A stretch of 64,000 nucleotides of DNA. Source: Rathayibacter sp. VKM Ac-2856. Lineage in GTDB: Bacteria; Actinomycetota; Actinomycetes; Actinomycetales; Microbacteriaceae. Made by a program: the position numbers and the translations under genes. This document shows positions 34,578 to 45,053 of this stretch, one piece after another. Location of the stretch: contig NZ_JABMLF010000003.1 of assembly GCF_013205055.1 (NCBI RefSeq), positions 124,001-188,000 of the forward strand, written 5' to 3'. Under the pieces are notes generated by a model that was not told where the DNA came from, ran no database searches, and saw nothing but the letters and a program-made list of their open reading frames with translations. Every line of letters begins with the position of its first letter. The first letter of the stretch is position 1.

Positions 34578-35273
34578 TCAGACCACGCGGGGGCGGGCGA
34601 TGTGCACGAGCTCGTCGTGCGGCAGCGCGCGCAGGCGCGACGCGATCTCCTCGCGGGCGGTGGCGTCGACCGAGGCCCACGCGTACTCCTCCGGCCACAG
34701 CGGGGTGAGGGTCACCAGCTCGACGTCGCCGGTCGCCAGCTCGAGGCGCTCGGGCAGACCGCCGCCGCGCAGCCCCAGCAGCACGCCGACGGCGCCGTGC
34801 TCATCGGTCCACGCCGCCGGAGCCGCGGCTCCCGGCAGCGTCGCGGTGTCGACGCCGGTGCGGCAGCAGACGCCCTGGAGCGCCGCCAGCCGGGCCGCCT
34901 CGTAGAGCACGCGGAACTGCCAGTGGTTCCAGAGGTCGGCCGCCGGGATGCCGCGCAGCGCCGACGTCTCGAGGCACAGCTCGAGTCCGAGACCGGTGCC
35001 CGGGCTCGCGAGGCGGTCGAAGGGGTCGCTCAGTCCGTCGGTCGCGAGGACCACGGAGGGGCCGCGCTCGACCCGGAGGAAGGCGCGGTGATCGGTGGGC
35101 CAGCGGGCGCCGCCGCGGACGCCCGGGTCCTCCGTCGAGACGACGACGGTGCGATCGAGATCGCCGACGCTGCGCCAGAGCTGGGCGCGGTCCTCGGCGA
35201 CGGCCTCGGCGAGGGCCTTCCGCTCGTCCGGGGTCCAGCGGAGCTCCCGGGTGCGGTTGAACAGCAACGACAT
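34578..35273 (-). CDS. Conserved protein of unknown function (weak Suppressor-of-fused-like resemblance)
   Basis: The 231-residue cytoplasmic protein has no signal peptide or transmembrane helix. Stretches such as GTGLGLELCLET, NHWQFRVLYEAARLAALQGV and DVELVTLTPLWPEEYAW loosely resemble the bacterial Suppressor-of-fused (SUFU) family, whose members are often found among immunity or polymorphic-toxin genes. No toxin gene is adjacent here. The resemblance is weak and by eye. ATG 35273 starts MSLLFNRTREL. It stands alone. Confidence 0.65.
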   Translation of the reverse strand: MSLLFNRTRELRWTPDERKALAEAVAEDRAQLWRSVGDLDRTVVVSTEDPGVRGGARWPTDHRAFLRVERGPSVVLATDGLSDPFDRLASPGTGLGLELCLETSALRGIPAADLWNHWQFRVLYEAARLAALQGVCCRTGVDTATLPGAAAPAAWTDEHGAVGVLLGLRGGGLPERLELATGDVELVTLTPLWPEEYAWASVDATAREEIASRLRALPHDELVHIARPRVV

Positions 35274-35393
35274 GAGACTCTCCGTCCACGCGGCGGGCGT
35301 GCCGCGTCCTCCGGAACCGTACGGGTCGCGCCAGAAGGGCTCCTCCGAGCAACCGGAGTAGTTCCTGGACGCCGGACTCCGCGCCGGGAGGGC

Positions 35394-35780
35394 TCAGCCG
35401 AGCGGATCGACGCCGTTCTGCCGCCAGCGCTCGTCCGCGAGCTGACCGGATCCGGCCTCGCCGTCGTGCGCGCCGAGCGGCTCGGCCTCGCGCCGCGCCT
35501 CGGCGGGGACGGAGCCGAGCGAGGTGCCCGCTCCCTCGGCGGTGCTGCCGGGGGGAAGCAGTCCCTCCTCGTCCTCGCGGGAGCCGACCTCGTCCTCCGG
35601 AGCGTTCTCGGTGCCGCTCTCGGCCATCGAGTCGTAGGGGTGGTCGGGGTCGGCGCTCTCCTCGGGAGTGGTGCTCTCCTCGTTGTCGTCGTCGACGGGC
35701 CGGACGTCGTCGGGCTTCTCGACGTTCGCCGAGCCTCCGCTGGTGAATCCGGCGAACTCGGGGCTGTCGTCTGCACTCAT
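35394..35780 (-). CDS. Acidic low-complexity protein, function unknown
   Basis: The 128-residue product is rich in E, D, S, G and P (NVEKPDDVRPVDDDNEES, EDEVGSREDEEGLLPPG). It has no signal peptide or transmembrane helix. ATG 35780 lies seven bases after a TACCGT box (35788-35793, minus strand), so the transcript is probably leaderless; a GTG three codons earlier overlaps that box. It is the largest of the acidic disordered proteins in this window and has no recognised family. Confidence 0.62.
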   Translation of the reverse strand: MSADDSPEFAGFTSGGSANVEKPDDVRPVDDDNEESTTPEESADPDHPYDSMAESGTENAPEDEVGSREDEEGLLPPGSTAEGAGTSLGSVPAEARREAEPLGAHDGEAGSGQLADERWRQNGVDPLG

Positions 35781-35860
35781 GGCGGCCACGGTAGCACCGG
35801 GCGGCCAGCGCCTAGGCTCGGGGGACGACCGCTCCGGCGGCGCGACGACGGGAGTGGGAA

Positions 35861-36823
35861 GTGCGACGACTCGGCTACGAACGGTTCGGCGGGCCGGACG
35901 TGCTCTCCTGGCGGGAGGCGCCCGTGCCGATGCCGGGCCGCGGCGAGGTGCTCGTGCGCACCCGCGCGGCCAGCATCAACGCGACCGACGAGAAGATCCT
36001 CTCCGGCACCGCCCGGATCATGACCGTCGGCCGGAAGCGCCCCTACGGCTTCGGACTCGACATCGTCGGCACCGTCGAGGCGCTGGGCCCGGGCCGCCAC
36101 TCCGTCTCGATCGGCGACCGGGTGGTGGGCATGACCCGCGACGGCGACGCCTTCGCGGACGCCGCGATCGTCCGGGACCGCTCGCTCGTGCCGCTCCCCG
36201 ACTCCCTCGACGACGTCCAGGGCGTGACGCTGGCGATGTCCGGCGGCACCGCGGTCGGCACGGTCGACGCACTGCGGGTCCGCGCGGGCGAGCAGGTGCT
36301 GGTCGGCGGCGGCTCCGGGGCGATCGGGAACCTCGTCGTGCAGCTGCTCGTCCGGGCCGGCTGCACCGTCGCCGCGACCGGCTCGGCGGCCTCGGCCGAC
36401 ACCCTCCGCGCGCTCGGCGCCGAGGCGCACGACTACCGGCTGCTCGATCTCGGCGTGCTCGGCGGCCGCTTCGACGCGGTGCTCGACGTGTCCGGGCACC
36501 TGCCGGCGAAGGACGCCGCACTCCTGCTCGCGGACGGCGGGCGCTACGCGACGCTCGTGCCCAGCGGCCCGGACCTCGGCGCCCAGGCGGCGGGACTCGT
36601 CCGGCGCGACCGCCCGGCGGTCCGCAACCTCATCGTCACGGCGAGCGCCGAGCGGATCGGCCGCGCGGTGTCGCTCGCCGTCTCGGGCGAGCTGACCCCG
36701 ACGGCGGGAGCGGTGCATCCGCTCGACGAGATCATCGCGGTGCTCTCGCGGCGGGCGCAGGGCACCGACCGCACCCTCGGCAAGATCGTCTTCACCGCCG
36801 ACGACGCGGCGCCGCTCAGCTGA
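35861..36823 (+). CDS. Zinc-type alcohol dehydrogenase/quinone oxidoreductase (MDR family)
   Basis: The 320-residue product has the medium-chain dehydrogenase/reductase plan: an N-terminal GroES-like domain (VPMPGRGEVLVRTRAASINA) and a Rossmann domain with VLVGGGSGAIGNLVVQLLVR. The structural-zinc cysteine cluster is absent, as in quinone-oxidoreductase-like NAD(P)H enzymes. It probably reduces quinones or unsaturated carbonyls. The GTG start follows CGGGAGTGGGAA. The last eight bases overlap the convergent exporter gene. Confidence 0.85.
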   Translation: MRRLGYERFGGPDVLSWREAPVPMPGRGEVLVRTRAASINATDEKILSGTARIMTVGRKRPYGFGLDIVGTVEALGPGRHSVSIGDRVVGMTRDGDAFADAAIVRDRSLVPLPDSLDDVQGVTLAMSGGTAVGTVDALRVRAGEQVLVGGGSGAIGNLVVQLLVRAGCTVAATGSAASADTLRALGAEAHDYRLLDLGVLGGRFDAVLDVSGHLPAKDAALLLADGGRYATLVPSGPDLGAQAAGLVRRDRPAVRNLIVTASAERIGRAVSLAVSGELTPTAGAVHPLDEIIAVLSRRAQGTDRTLGKIVFTADDAAPLS

Positions 36824-38405
36824 CCGGGTCCGTGCCGACCGGGGCAGCGGACGGGGCCGCGGCCTCGTCCTCCTCCTCGCGCGGCGCCGACCCGCCGAGG
36901 GACAGGGTCGCGGCGAAGCCGACGGCCAGGAACGCGGCCGCGGCGAAGGCGGCGAAGCGCGTGCCGTCCGAGAGCGCCTCCCCCGCCGCCCGCGCCACCG
37001 CTGCGGTGCCCGGGTCGGCCGCGAGCCCGGCGATCGCCGCGCCCGAGGAGTCGACGACCGCGTCCACGGTGCTGCTGACCTGCGCGGCCGGCAGTCCCTG
37101 CTCCTCGAGCGACGCGGTGAGCACGCCCGCCGTCGAGGTGTAGAGGATCGTGCCCAGCACGGCGATGCCCAGCGCGGAGCCGATCTGGCGGGCGGTCGAC
37201 TGGGTGCCGGAGCCCTGGCCGCTGAGCTCGACCGGCACGTCGCGGAGGACCACGCCGGTCAGCTGCGCGGTCGCGAGGCCGACGCCGAAGCCGTAGACGG
37301 CGAGGAAGGGGACGAGCGCCCACCACGGCGTCGCGTCGGTGACGACCGCGCCGATGCCGACGACGCCGACGATCTCGGCCGCGAGCCCGACCCGGACGAT
37401 CAGCACCGCGGACACCCGGTTGCCGAACGCCCCCGCGAAGCCGGAGGCGACGAACGAGCCGAGCGCGAGGGCGATCAGCACCAGGCCGGTCTGCACGGCC
37501 GAGTAGCCGAGCACGTTCTGCAGCCAGATCGGCAGGGCGAGGATGATGCCGAACTCGCCGAGCGAGACGATCATCGCGGCGATGCTGCCGTTGCGGAACG
37601 ACGCCAGCCGGAACAGGCGCAGCGAGAGCATCGCCGAGCGGCCGGCGCGCTCCCGGGCGCGGGCCCAGAGCACGAACGCGATCGTCGCGAGGACCGCGAC
37701 CGCGAAGGCCACCGGCACGGGCGAGGGCAGCCACCAGCCCAGGCTCCGGCCCTCGATCAGCCCGAAGACGAGGGCGGCCGAGGCGATCACCGAGAGGAGG
37801 GCGCCGACCAGGTCGACCCGGCCCGCGTCGGGCTGCCGCGACTCGTCGACGAAGAGCAGGGCGCCCACGACGATCACGATCCCGAGCGGGATGTTGATCC
37901 CGAACGCCCAGCGCCAGGAGAAGTCGGTGGTGAGCCAGCCGCCGAGCAGCGGGCCGACGGCGGTCATGCCGCCGATGGTCGAGCCCCAGACGGCGAAAGC
38001 GATCGCGCGCTCCTTGCCGCGGAAGGTCGCGTTGATCAGCGACAGCGTCGACGGGAGCACCATCGCGCCGCCGACCCCCTGCACCACCCTCGAGGCGATC
38101 AGCAGGTCGCCGGTCGGGGCCAGCGCCGCGGCGATCGAGGACAGCGCGAACAGCGCGATGCCCACGATGAGCATCCGGCGCCGGCCCCAGCGGTCGGCCA
38201 GGGTGCCGAAGGCGAGCAGGAGCGCGGCGAAGACGAGCGTGTACGACTCCTGCACCCACTGCACCTGCGTCGAGGTGATGCCGAGATCGCCGACGATCGA
38301 CGGGATCGCGACGTTCACGATCGTCGAGTCGACGATGATCGTCGCGACGCCGAGGCTGATCACGACCAGGCCGATCCACCGACGCCGTGCTGCTGCGATG
38401 ACCAT
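36816..38405 (-). CDS. DHA2 family MFS drug exporter (EmrB/QacA type)
   Basis: The 529-residue protein has about 14 hydrophobic helices and DHA2 landmarks: LGVATIIVDSTIVNVAIPSI in helix 1, LAFGTLADRWGRRRML (motif A), and GPLLGGWLTTDFSWRWAFGI (motif C region). Such pumps use the proton gradient to export drugs or biocides. The start is ATG 38405. No adjacent regulator is seen. The gene is convergent with and slightly overlaps the oxidoreductase gene. Confidence 0.92.
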   Translation of the reverse strand: MVIAAARRRWIGLVVISLGVATIIVDSTIVNVAIPSIVGDLGITSTQVQWVQESYTLVFAALLLAFGTLADRWGRRRMLIVGIALFALSSIAAALAPTGDLLIASRVVQGVGGAMVLPSTLSLINATFRGKERAIAFAVWGSTIGGMTAVGPLLGGWLTTDFSWRWAFGINIPLGIVIVVGALLFVDESRQPDAGRVDLVGALLSVIASAALVFGLIEGRSLGWWLPSPVPVAFAVAVLATIAFVLWARARERAGRSAMLSLRLFRLASFRNGSIAAMIVSLGEFGIILALPIWLQNVLGYSAVQTGLVLIALALGSFVASGFAGAFGNRVSAVLIVRVGLAAEIVGVVGIGAVVTDATPWWALVPFLAVYGFGVGLATAQLTGVVLRDVPVELSGQGSGTQSTARQIGSALGIAVLGTILYTSTAGVLTASLEEQGLPAAQVSSTVDAVVDSSGAAIAGLAADPGTAAVARAAGEALSDGTRFAAFAAAAFLAVGFAATLSLGGSAPREEEDEAAAPSAAPVGTDPVS

Positions 38406-38575
38406 GTCCGCCGCCCTCCTCCGCCCCGGATCCGGTCCGGAGCTCCATTAGTAAGCCAGCTGACTATATGCCTCCGAGCAGGGCGTCCGCCAGGCCGGCG
38501 CGTGGAGTGGGGTCGAAGACAGTAGCGGCCCCCGACCCGCCCGACAAGGGCGAGAACCGCTCAGGGAGCGTTCGT

Positions 38576-38581
38576 CAGGAT
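38576..38581 (+). promoter_or_regulatory. -10 box CAGGAT before glgX
   Basis: CAGGAT ends six bases before ATG 38588, again at leaderless spacing. Confidence 0.35.
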
Positions 38582-38587
38582 GGTCGC

Positions 38588-40632
<2,045 letters not shown>

Positions 40633-40633
<1 letters not shown>

Positions 40634-41292
40634 TGACCGGGCCGGGCCGGACCTCGCGGCGCCTGCGCTTCAGCGGGCGCATCGCGGGGTTCGGCACGGC
40701 CTCCGGCACCCGGATCGTGCTCGGGATGTGGGAGCGCACGCCGTTCGGCGCGTTCGCCGACGCGATGATCGAGCGTCCCGACGGGCACCGGATCCTGATC
40801 GCGCCGACGGACGAGGTGGCCGGGTTCATCGGATCGACCTACTCGTTCGACGAGGTGCTGCTCGCGCCGGTCTCGTGGCGGCGGATCTCCGGCGGCCTCG
40901 ACGCCGCCGCGGGGCCGCTCGCCGTGTCGCTGCGGCTCGGCGGGCTCACCCCGCTCGGGCGGCTGCTGCGGATCGTCCCGCGACCGCTCGCCGAGCACCC
41001 GGCATGGCTGACCGCGATCTCGCCGGTCGCCTCGGTGCTCGTGCGGGGCGTCAGCACCGCGGGCTCGGCCGGCCACGGCAGGCGGGAGTACTACGGGGTC
41101 CGTGCGATCCGCCGGATCCTCGAGGTCTCCGCGTCGCTCGGCGGCGAGGACCTCGGCGCACTCGGGCCGCTGTCCCCGCCCGTCCGCTTCGGCTTCTCGT
41201 CGGCGCCGGCCGCTCCGGCGATCGTCGACGTCACGACCACCATCACGCTGCCCCGTCCCGGGGCGGCACGAGAGAGAAGGAGCGCCTCGTGA
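40633..41292 (+). CDS. Protein of unknown function coupled to glgX
   Basis: The 219-residue protein has no clear signal peptide or transmembrane helix. Its sequence has a beta-rich first half (RLRFSGRIAGFGTASGTRIV, ERPDGHRILIAPTDEVAGFI) and a second half with YYGVRAIRRILEVSASLGG. The ATG overlaps the glgX stop and its stop overlaps the next start (GTGA), so three genes are coupled. A link to glycogen metabolism is suggested only by position. Confidence 0.72.
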
Positions 41293-41486
41293 AGAAGGGC
41301 GACAAGATCAGCTGGAACACCTCCCAGGGCGAGACCCACGGCGAGCTGGTCGAGAAGAAGACGAAGGAGTTCCAGTTCGAGGGGCAGAAGTTCAACGCCT
41401 CGGACGACGAGCCCTACTGGATCGTGCAGAGCGACAAGACCGACGCGAAGGCCGCGCACAAGGAGTCCTCGCTGAAGAAGAAGTAG
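41289..41486 (+). CDS. DUF2945/HVA1 family Tudor-like small protein
   Basis: The 65-residue basic protein (KKGDKISWNTSQGETHGELV, ending ESSLKKK) matches the small DUF2945, or hypervirulence-associated Tudor, family. These have a single SH3-like barrel; the function is not established. The GTG start follows GAGAGAAGGAGC and overlaps the upstream gene. Confidence 0.82.
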   Translation: MKKGDKISWNTSQGETHGELVEKKTKEFQFEGQKFNASDDEPYWIVQSDKTDAKAAHKESSLKKK

Positions 41487-41536
41487 CGCCGCTCCCCGGC
41501 GGTGCGGGGTGCGCCGCCCGGCCGGGCTCTCCGGAG

Positions 41537-42535
41537 TCAGCCGCCGCGGCGCACCAGCTCGTGCACCCAGGCCAGCTTCTCGGCGATCGCGGGCGTGATC
41601 ACGAACGGGTAGAGGTCGTCCTTGCCCATCGAGCGGTTCACGCTGTTGAGGGCGAGGGAGAAGCCGTGCCAGCGGGCGAGGATCTCGGGCATCTCCAGGC
41701 CCGAGATCCGCTCGGCGCCCGTGGCCTGGACGCCGCCGACGAGCGACTCGGGCAGGCGGCCCCACGGTCCGGCCACGGTGAGACCGACGGTCGCCGTGGT
41801 CTCGAGCGCGTCGGCGATGTGCAGGTAGTGCGCGAAGGTCTCGGCGAAGTCCTCCCACGGGTGCGTCGTCGCGTACTGGGAGATGTGGTCGCGGGCCCAG
41901 TCCTCGGTGGCAGCGCCGCCGTAGTGCGCGTCGAGCGCCGCGCCGTAGTCGGCCCGCTCGTCGCCGAACAGCTCGCGGAACGCGGGCAGGAGCGGGGTGC
42001 CGTCGACGAGCAGCTGCCAGTAGTAGTGGCCGATCTCGTGACGGAAGTGGCCGAGCATCGTCCGGTAGGGCTCGCCGAGCCGCGCCTTCAGCGCTTCGCG
42101 GTGCGCGTCGTCCCCCTCGGCGAGATCGACGGTGATCACACCGTCCGCGTGCCCCGTCGTGACGGAGCCCTGCGCCGAGGAGAGGAGCTCGAAGGAGAGC
42201 CGGCGGCCCTGATCGACCGGCAGGTCGAGGTGCCGCAGCTGGCGCAGGAGGCGCCGCTTGGCGAACTCGGCGACCGTCAGCTGGCTCAGCGTCGCCGCGT
42301 CGTACACCGGCGGCCGGGCGCGGGTCAGGGCACAGGAGGCGCAGGCGCCGCCGGTCCCCTCCGCCGCGAGCCAGGTGCAGTCGATCGTGCCGCGGTAGAC
42401 GCAGAGCGCGCGCCCCTCGGCCTCGACGAGCTCGTCCGCGGCGACGTCGTAGGCGAGCGCCGTGCCGCAGCGCAGGCACACCGCGTCCTCGAACTCCACC
42501 CGCGCCTCGCAGTGCGGACAGCCGAAGACGCGCAT
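41537..42535 (-). CDS. Zinc-ribbon putative zinc metallopeptidase
   Basis: The 332-residue protein starts with a zinc ribbon (C6, C9, C20, C23) and further cysteine pairs (C45/C53 and C65/C68), followed by a domain with the metalloprotease motif HEIGH (residues 166-170) in GHFRHEIGHYYW and a downstream Glu-rich helix WEDFAETFAHYLHI. This matches the putative zinc-binding metallopeptidase family (PF15887 type). The substrate is unknown. It stands alone. Confidence 0.87.
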   Translation of the reverse strand: MRVFGCPHCEARVEFEDAVCLRCGTALAYDVAADELVEAEGRALCVYRGTIDCTWLAAEGTGGACASCALTRARPPVYDAATLSQLTVAEFAKRRLLRQLRHLDLPVDQGRRLSFELLSSAQGSVTTGHADGVITVDLAEGDDAHREALKARLGEPYRTMLGHFRHEIGHYYWQLLVDGTPLLPAFRELFGDERADYGAALDAHYGGAATEDWARDHISQYATTHPWEDFAETFAHYLHIADALETTATVGLTVAGPWGRLPESLVGGVQATGAERISGLEMPEILARWHGFSLALNSVNRSMGKDDLYPFVITPAIAEKLAWVHELVRRGG

Positions 42536-42572
42536 GACGGGCGAGCCTACCGGGCTTCAGGGCCGACGAGCC

Positions 42573-42902
42573 TCAGGCCCCCACGAGCCGCGTCAGCGCC
42601 AGGCTGTTGAGGGACACCTGCTGCTCAGCCGCCTCGATGACGAGCCGACGATGCAACCCGGGGGGCATTCGGACGAGGAAGCGACCCGAGTAGGTCCGGT
42701 CGCCGAACGCGACAGGTGGCACCTCGCCAGTGTCGGCCATGTCGGCGAGGACCTCGACGACGACGCTCCGGATCCCGGCGAACGCCTCCGACGACGAGTC
42801 CGCCGCCCAGGAGAGCGAGGGGAACTCCGCCACGGTGCCGAGGAACTGCTCGTCCTCCTGCGACCACTGGACTCGATAGGTGTAGTGCTCCGCGTCGGTC
42901 AC
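42573..42902 (-). CDS. hicB: HicB-like antitoxin
   Basis: The 109-residue protein has a HicB N-terminal fold (YRVQWSQEDEQFLGTVAEFP, SWAADSSSEAFAGI) and a C-terminal ribbon-helix-helix-like segment (SGRFLVRMPPGLHRRLVIEA). HicB neutralises the HicA RNase and represses the operon. The GTG start overlaps the HicA stop (GTGA). Confidence 0.88.
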   Translation of the reverse strand: MTDAEHYTYRVQWSQEDEQFLGTVAEFPSLSWAADSSSEAFAGIRSVVVEVLADMADTGEVPPVAFGDRTYSGRFLVRMPPGLHRRLVIEAAEQQVSLNSLALTRLVGA

Positions 42903-43150
42903 TTCAGCTCCCCCTCCCACTTCTCGATCGCCGCGAGCACCTGCTTGACCTGATAGGGCTTCGCCTCTCCCCGGTCGTTCTGAATGTACACCCGCGGATC
43001 GCCCGACCAGGGCATCCGGTAGACGCGGTGGGAAGTGCCGCGCTGACGAGGTTCGCCGAAGAAGTGATCGCACACCCTCGCGAGATCCTCGAAGCGCACC
43101 CCTCTCGGGTTGCTCCGCATGCGCTGCAGAAGCTTTGCAATCGACGACAT
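42899..43150 (-). CDS. hicA: HicA-like mRNA interferase toxin
   Basis: The product is an 83-residue HicA-type protein with a double-stranded RNA-binding-like fold. The catalytic histidine lies in RGTSHRVYRMP and a YIQNDRGEAKPYQVKQVL segment follows. HicA toxins cleave mRNA and tmRNA. ATG 43150 is six bases after GATACT (43157-43162, minus strand), consistent with a leaderless transcript; ATG 43156 directly abuts that box. The antitoxin gene follows with overlap. Confidence 0.86.
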   Translation of the reverse strand: MSSIAKLLQRMRSNPRGVRFEDLARVCDHFFGEPRQRGTSHRVYRMPWSGDPRVYIQNDRGEAKPYQVKQVLAAIEKWEGELK

Positions 43151-43356
43151 CGTCATAGTATCACCGGCGATATCAGACGGAGTGCGTTGCGCGCCAAGCT
43201 CCGGAGACCTTCTGGCCAGGCGACAGGGGGGAGCAACCCCGCCGTGTGACTGGTGGAAGGCCGCGGCCGCTCTCCGTGCCGCAGACGGAGCGCTCGATGT
43301 CGTCGAAGGTCGATCGGCCGCGAGACAGCAGACCGGACGAACGAGAGAGACGGATC

Positions 43357-43608
43357 ATGAACGTCGAGCAGGTCGCCGAGCAGCTCGGCGTCACTCCGCG
43401 CCGAATGCGGGCGCTGATCGCTGCGGGCCGAGTGGAGGCAATCCAGGGCCTCTCCACCGACGAGCCGGCGCGCGCCGCAGGGGTGTCCGTCTCCGACGTT
43501 CGACGCCTCGAACGCGGTCTGTCGATGTCGACTCCCTCGACCGCGCGGCGAGTGCTGGACGTGCTGGGAGTCGAGCCGACCGCGCTTCCCGACCTGGACT
43601 GTCGATGA
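43357..43608 (+). CDS. Small helix-turn-helix DNA-binding protein, divergent from hicAB
   Basis: The 83-residue protein contains two possible helix-turn-helix segments: MNVEQVAEQLGVTPRRMRAL (excisionase/MerR-like) and ARAAGVSVSDVRRLERGLS. The C-terminal part, STARRVLDVLGVEPTALPD, resembles Xre-type regulators. ATG 43357 follows GAGAGACGGATC. The position 200 bases from the hicAB promoter suggests a regulator or another antitoxin; no partner toxin gene is seen. Confidence 0.65.
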   Translation: MNVEQVAEQLGVTPRRMRALIAAGRVEAIQGLSTDEPARAAGVSVSDVRRLERGLSMSTPSTARRVLDVLGVEPTALPDLDCR

Positions 43609-43661
43609 CGGAACGCCTGGAAGGCAGGCCCGCCGGCGCTGGCACGGCCCCGCCGGACCAC

Positions 43662-45053
43662 CTAGGGCCGGGCGATGCGGATGAGCTTCTTGTTGACGAA
43701 CTCCTCGAGGGCGCTGCGGCCCATCTCGCGGCCGGTGCCGGAGCGCTTGACGCCGCCGAAGGGCAGCTCGACCGCGTCGCCGAGGACGAGGTTGATCCAG
43801 ACCATGCCGGCGTCGATGCGATCCGCCAGGCGCAGGGCCTGCTCCTCGTCGGTCGTGTAGAGGTAGGAGCCGAGGCCGAACGGGGTGTCGTTCGCGAGCG
43901 CGATCGCCTCGTCCTCGTCGTGGACCCGGTAGAGCGCGGCGACGGGGCCGAAGAACTCCTCGCGGTACGCGTTCATCTCGGGCGTGACGTCCTCGAGGAC
44001 GGCCGGCGGGAAGAAGTTGCCGGTCACCTCGCCGCTCGCGCGGACGGTCGCGCCCTGCTCGCGCGCGGTGGCGAGCTGCTGCTCGAGGCGCTCGGTGGCG
44101 GTGGAGGAGGACAGCGGGCCGAGCAGGGTGCCGTCGGCGAACGGATCCGCGGGCTGCGCCTTCGTGAAGGCCTCGGTGAACTTCGCCGCGAACTCGTCGT
44201 AGAGCGCGTCGAGGACGATGAAGCGCTTGGCCGCGTTGCAGGACTGGCCGTTGTTGTCCAGGCGCGCGGCGACCGCGTCCTCCACGGCCTTGTCGAGGTC
44301 GTCGGTGGAGAGCAGGACGAACGGGTCGGAGCCGCCGAGCTCGAGCACGACCTTCTTCAGGTGGCGGCCGGCGATCTCGGCGACCGCCGCGCCCGCCCGC
44401 TCGGAGCCGGTGACCGACACGCCCTGCACGCGCGGGTCGGCGATCACCGCCGCGGCCTGGTCGTTGCTCGCGTAGAGGTTCACGTAGACGCCGGCGGGGG
44501 CGCCGAGCTCCTCGGCGGCGGTGCGGAAGATGTCGGCGATCGCGGCGGCCGACTCCGGGCACTGCGGGGCGTGCTTGAGCAGGATCGCGTTGCCGGCGAC
44601 CACGTTCGGGCCGGCGAAGCGGGCGACCTGGTAGTAGGGGAAGTTCCACGGCATGATGCCCAGCAGCACGCCGAGACCCGCGCGGCGGACGAAGGCCGAG
44701 CCGGTGCCGTCGGCGAGCGCGATCGGCTCGTCCTTCAGGAACTCCTCGCCGTTGTCGGCGTAGTAGCGGTAGATGTCGGCCGCGAAGCCGACCTCGCCCT
44801 GCGCCTGCTCGAGCGGCTTGCCCATCTCGCGGACGATGATCTCGGCGAGCGCATCGGCGCGCTCGGCGTGCAGCTCGGCGACGCGGCCGATCAGCGCGGC
44901 GCGGGTGGCGACCGGCACGGTGCGCGACCAGGAGGAGTACGCGTCGTGCGCCGAGGCGATCGCGTCGGCGACCTCGGCGTCGGTCGCTCCGGGGTACTCG
45001 CTCAGCGTCTCGCCCGAGGCCGGGTCGATGACGGCGTAGGTGCTGCTGCTCAT
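43662..45053 (-). CDS. NAD(P)-dependent aldehyde dehydrogenase (succinate-semialdehyde dehydrogenase-like)
   Basis: The 463-residue enzyme has the aldehyde dehydrogenase landmarks: GIMPWNFPYYQVAR, catalytic Glu in LELGGSDPF and catalytic Cys in NNGQSCNAAKR. It resembles GabD/SSADH-type dehydrogenases. Its ATG overlaps the stop of the amine oxidase gene (ATGA), so the oxidase and dehydrogenase probably act in sequence: amine to aldehyde to acid, for example putrescine through 4-aminobutanal, or tyramine-type amines. Confidence 0.9.
   Translation of the reverse strand: MSSSTYAVIDPASGETLSEYPGATDAEVADAIASAHDAYSSWSRTVPVATRAALIGRVAELHAERADALAEIIVREMGKPLEQAQGEVGFAADIYRYYADNGEEFLKDEPIALADGTGSAFVRRAGLGVLLGIMPWNFPYYQVARFAGPNVVAGNAILLKHAPQCPESAAAIADIFRTAAEELGAPAGVYVNLYASNDQAAAVIADPRVQGVSVTGSERAGAAVAEIAGRHLKKVVLELGGSDPFVLLSTDDLDKAVEDAVAARLDNNGQSCNAAKRFIVLDALYDEFAAKFTEAFTKAQPADPFADGTLLGPLSSSTATERLEQQLATAREQGATVRASGEVTGNFFPPAVLEDVTPEMNAYREEFFGPVAALYRVHDEDEAIALANDTPFGLGSYLYTTDEEQALRLADRIDAGMVWINLVLGDAVELPFGGVKRSGTGREMGRSALEEFVNKKLIRIARP

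Noticed and set aside
43391-43645. A minus-strand frame opposite the small helix-turn-helix gene
   Set aside because: It is R/A/P-rich and without domain. The plus-strand frame has clear helix-turn-helix sequence and a ribosome binding site.
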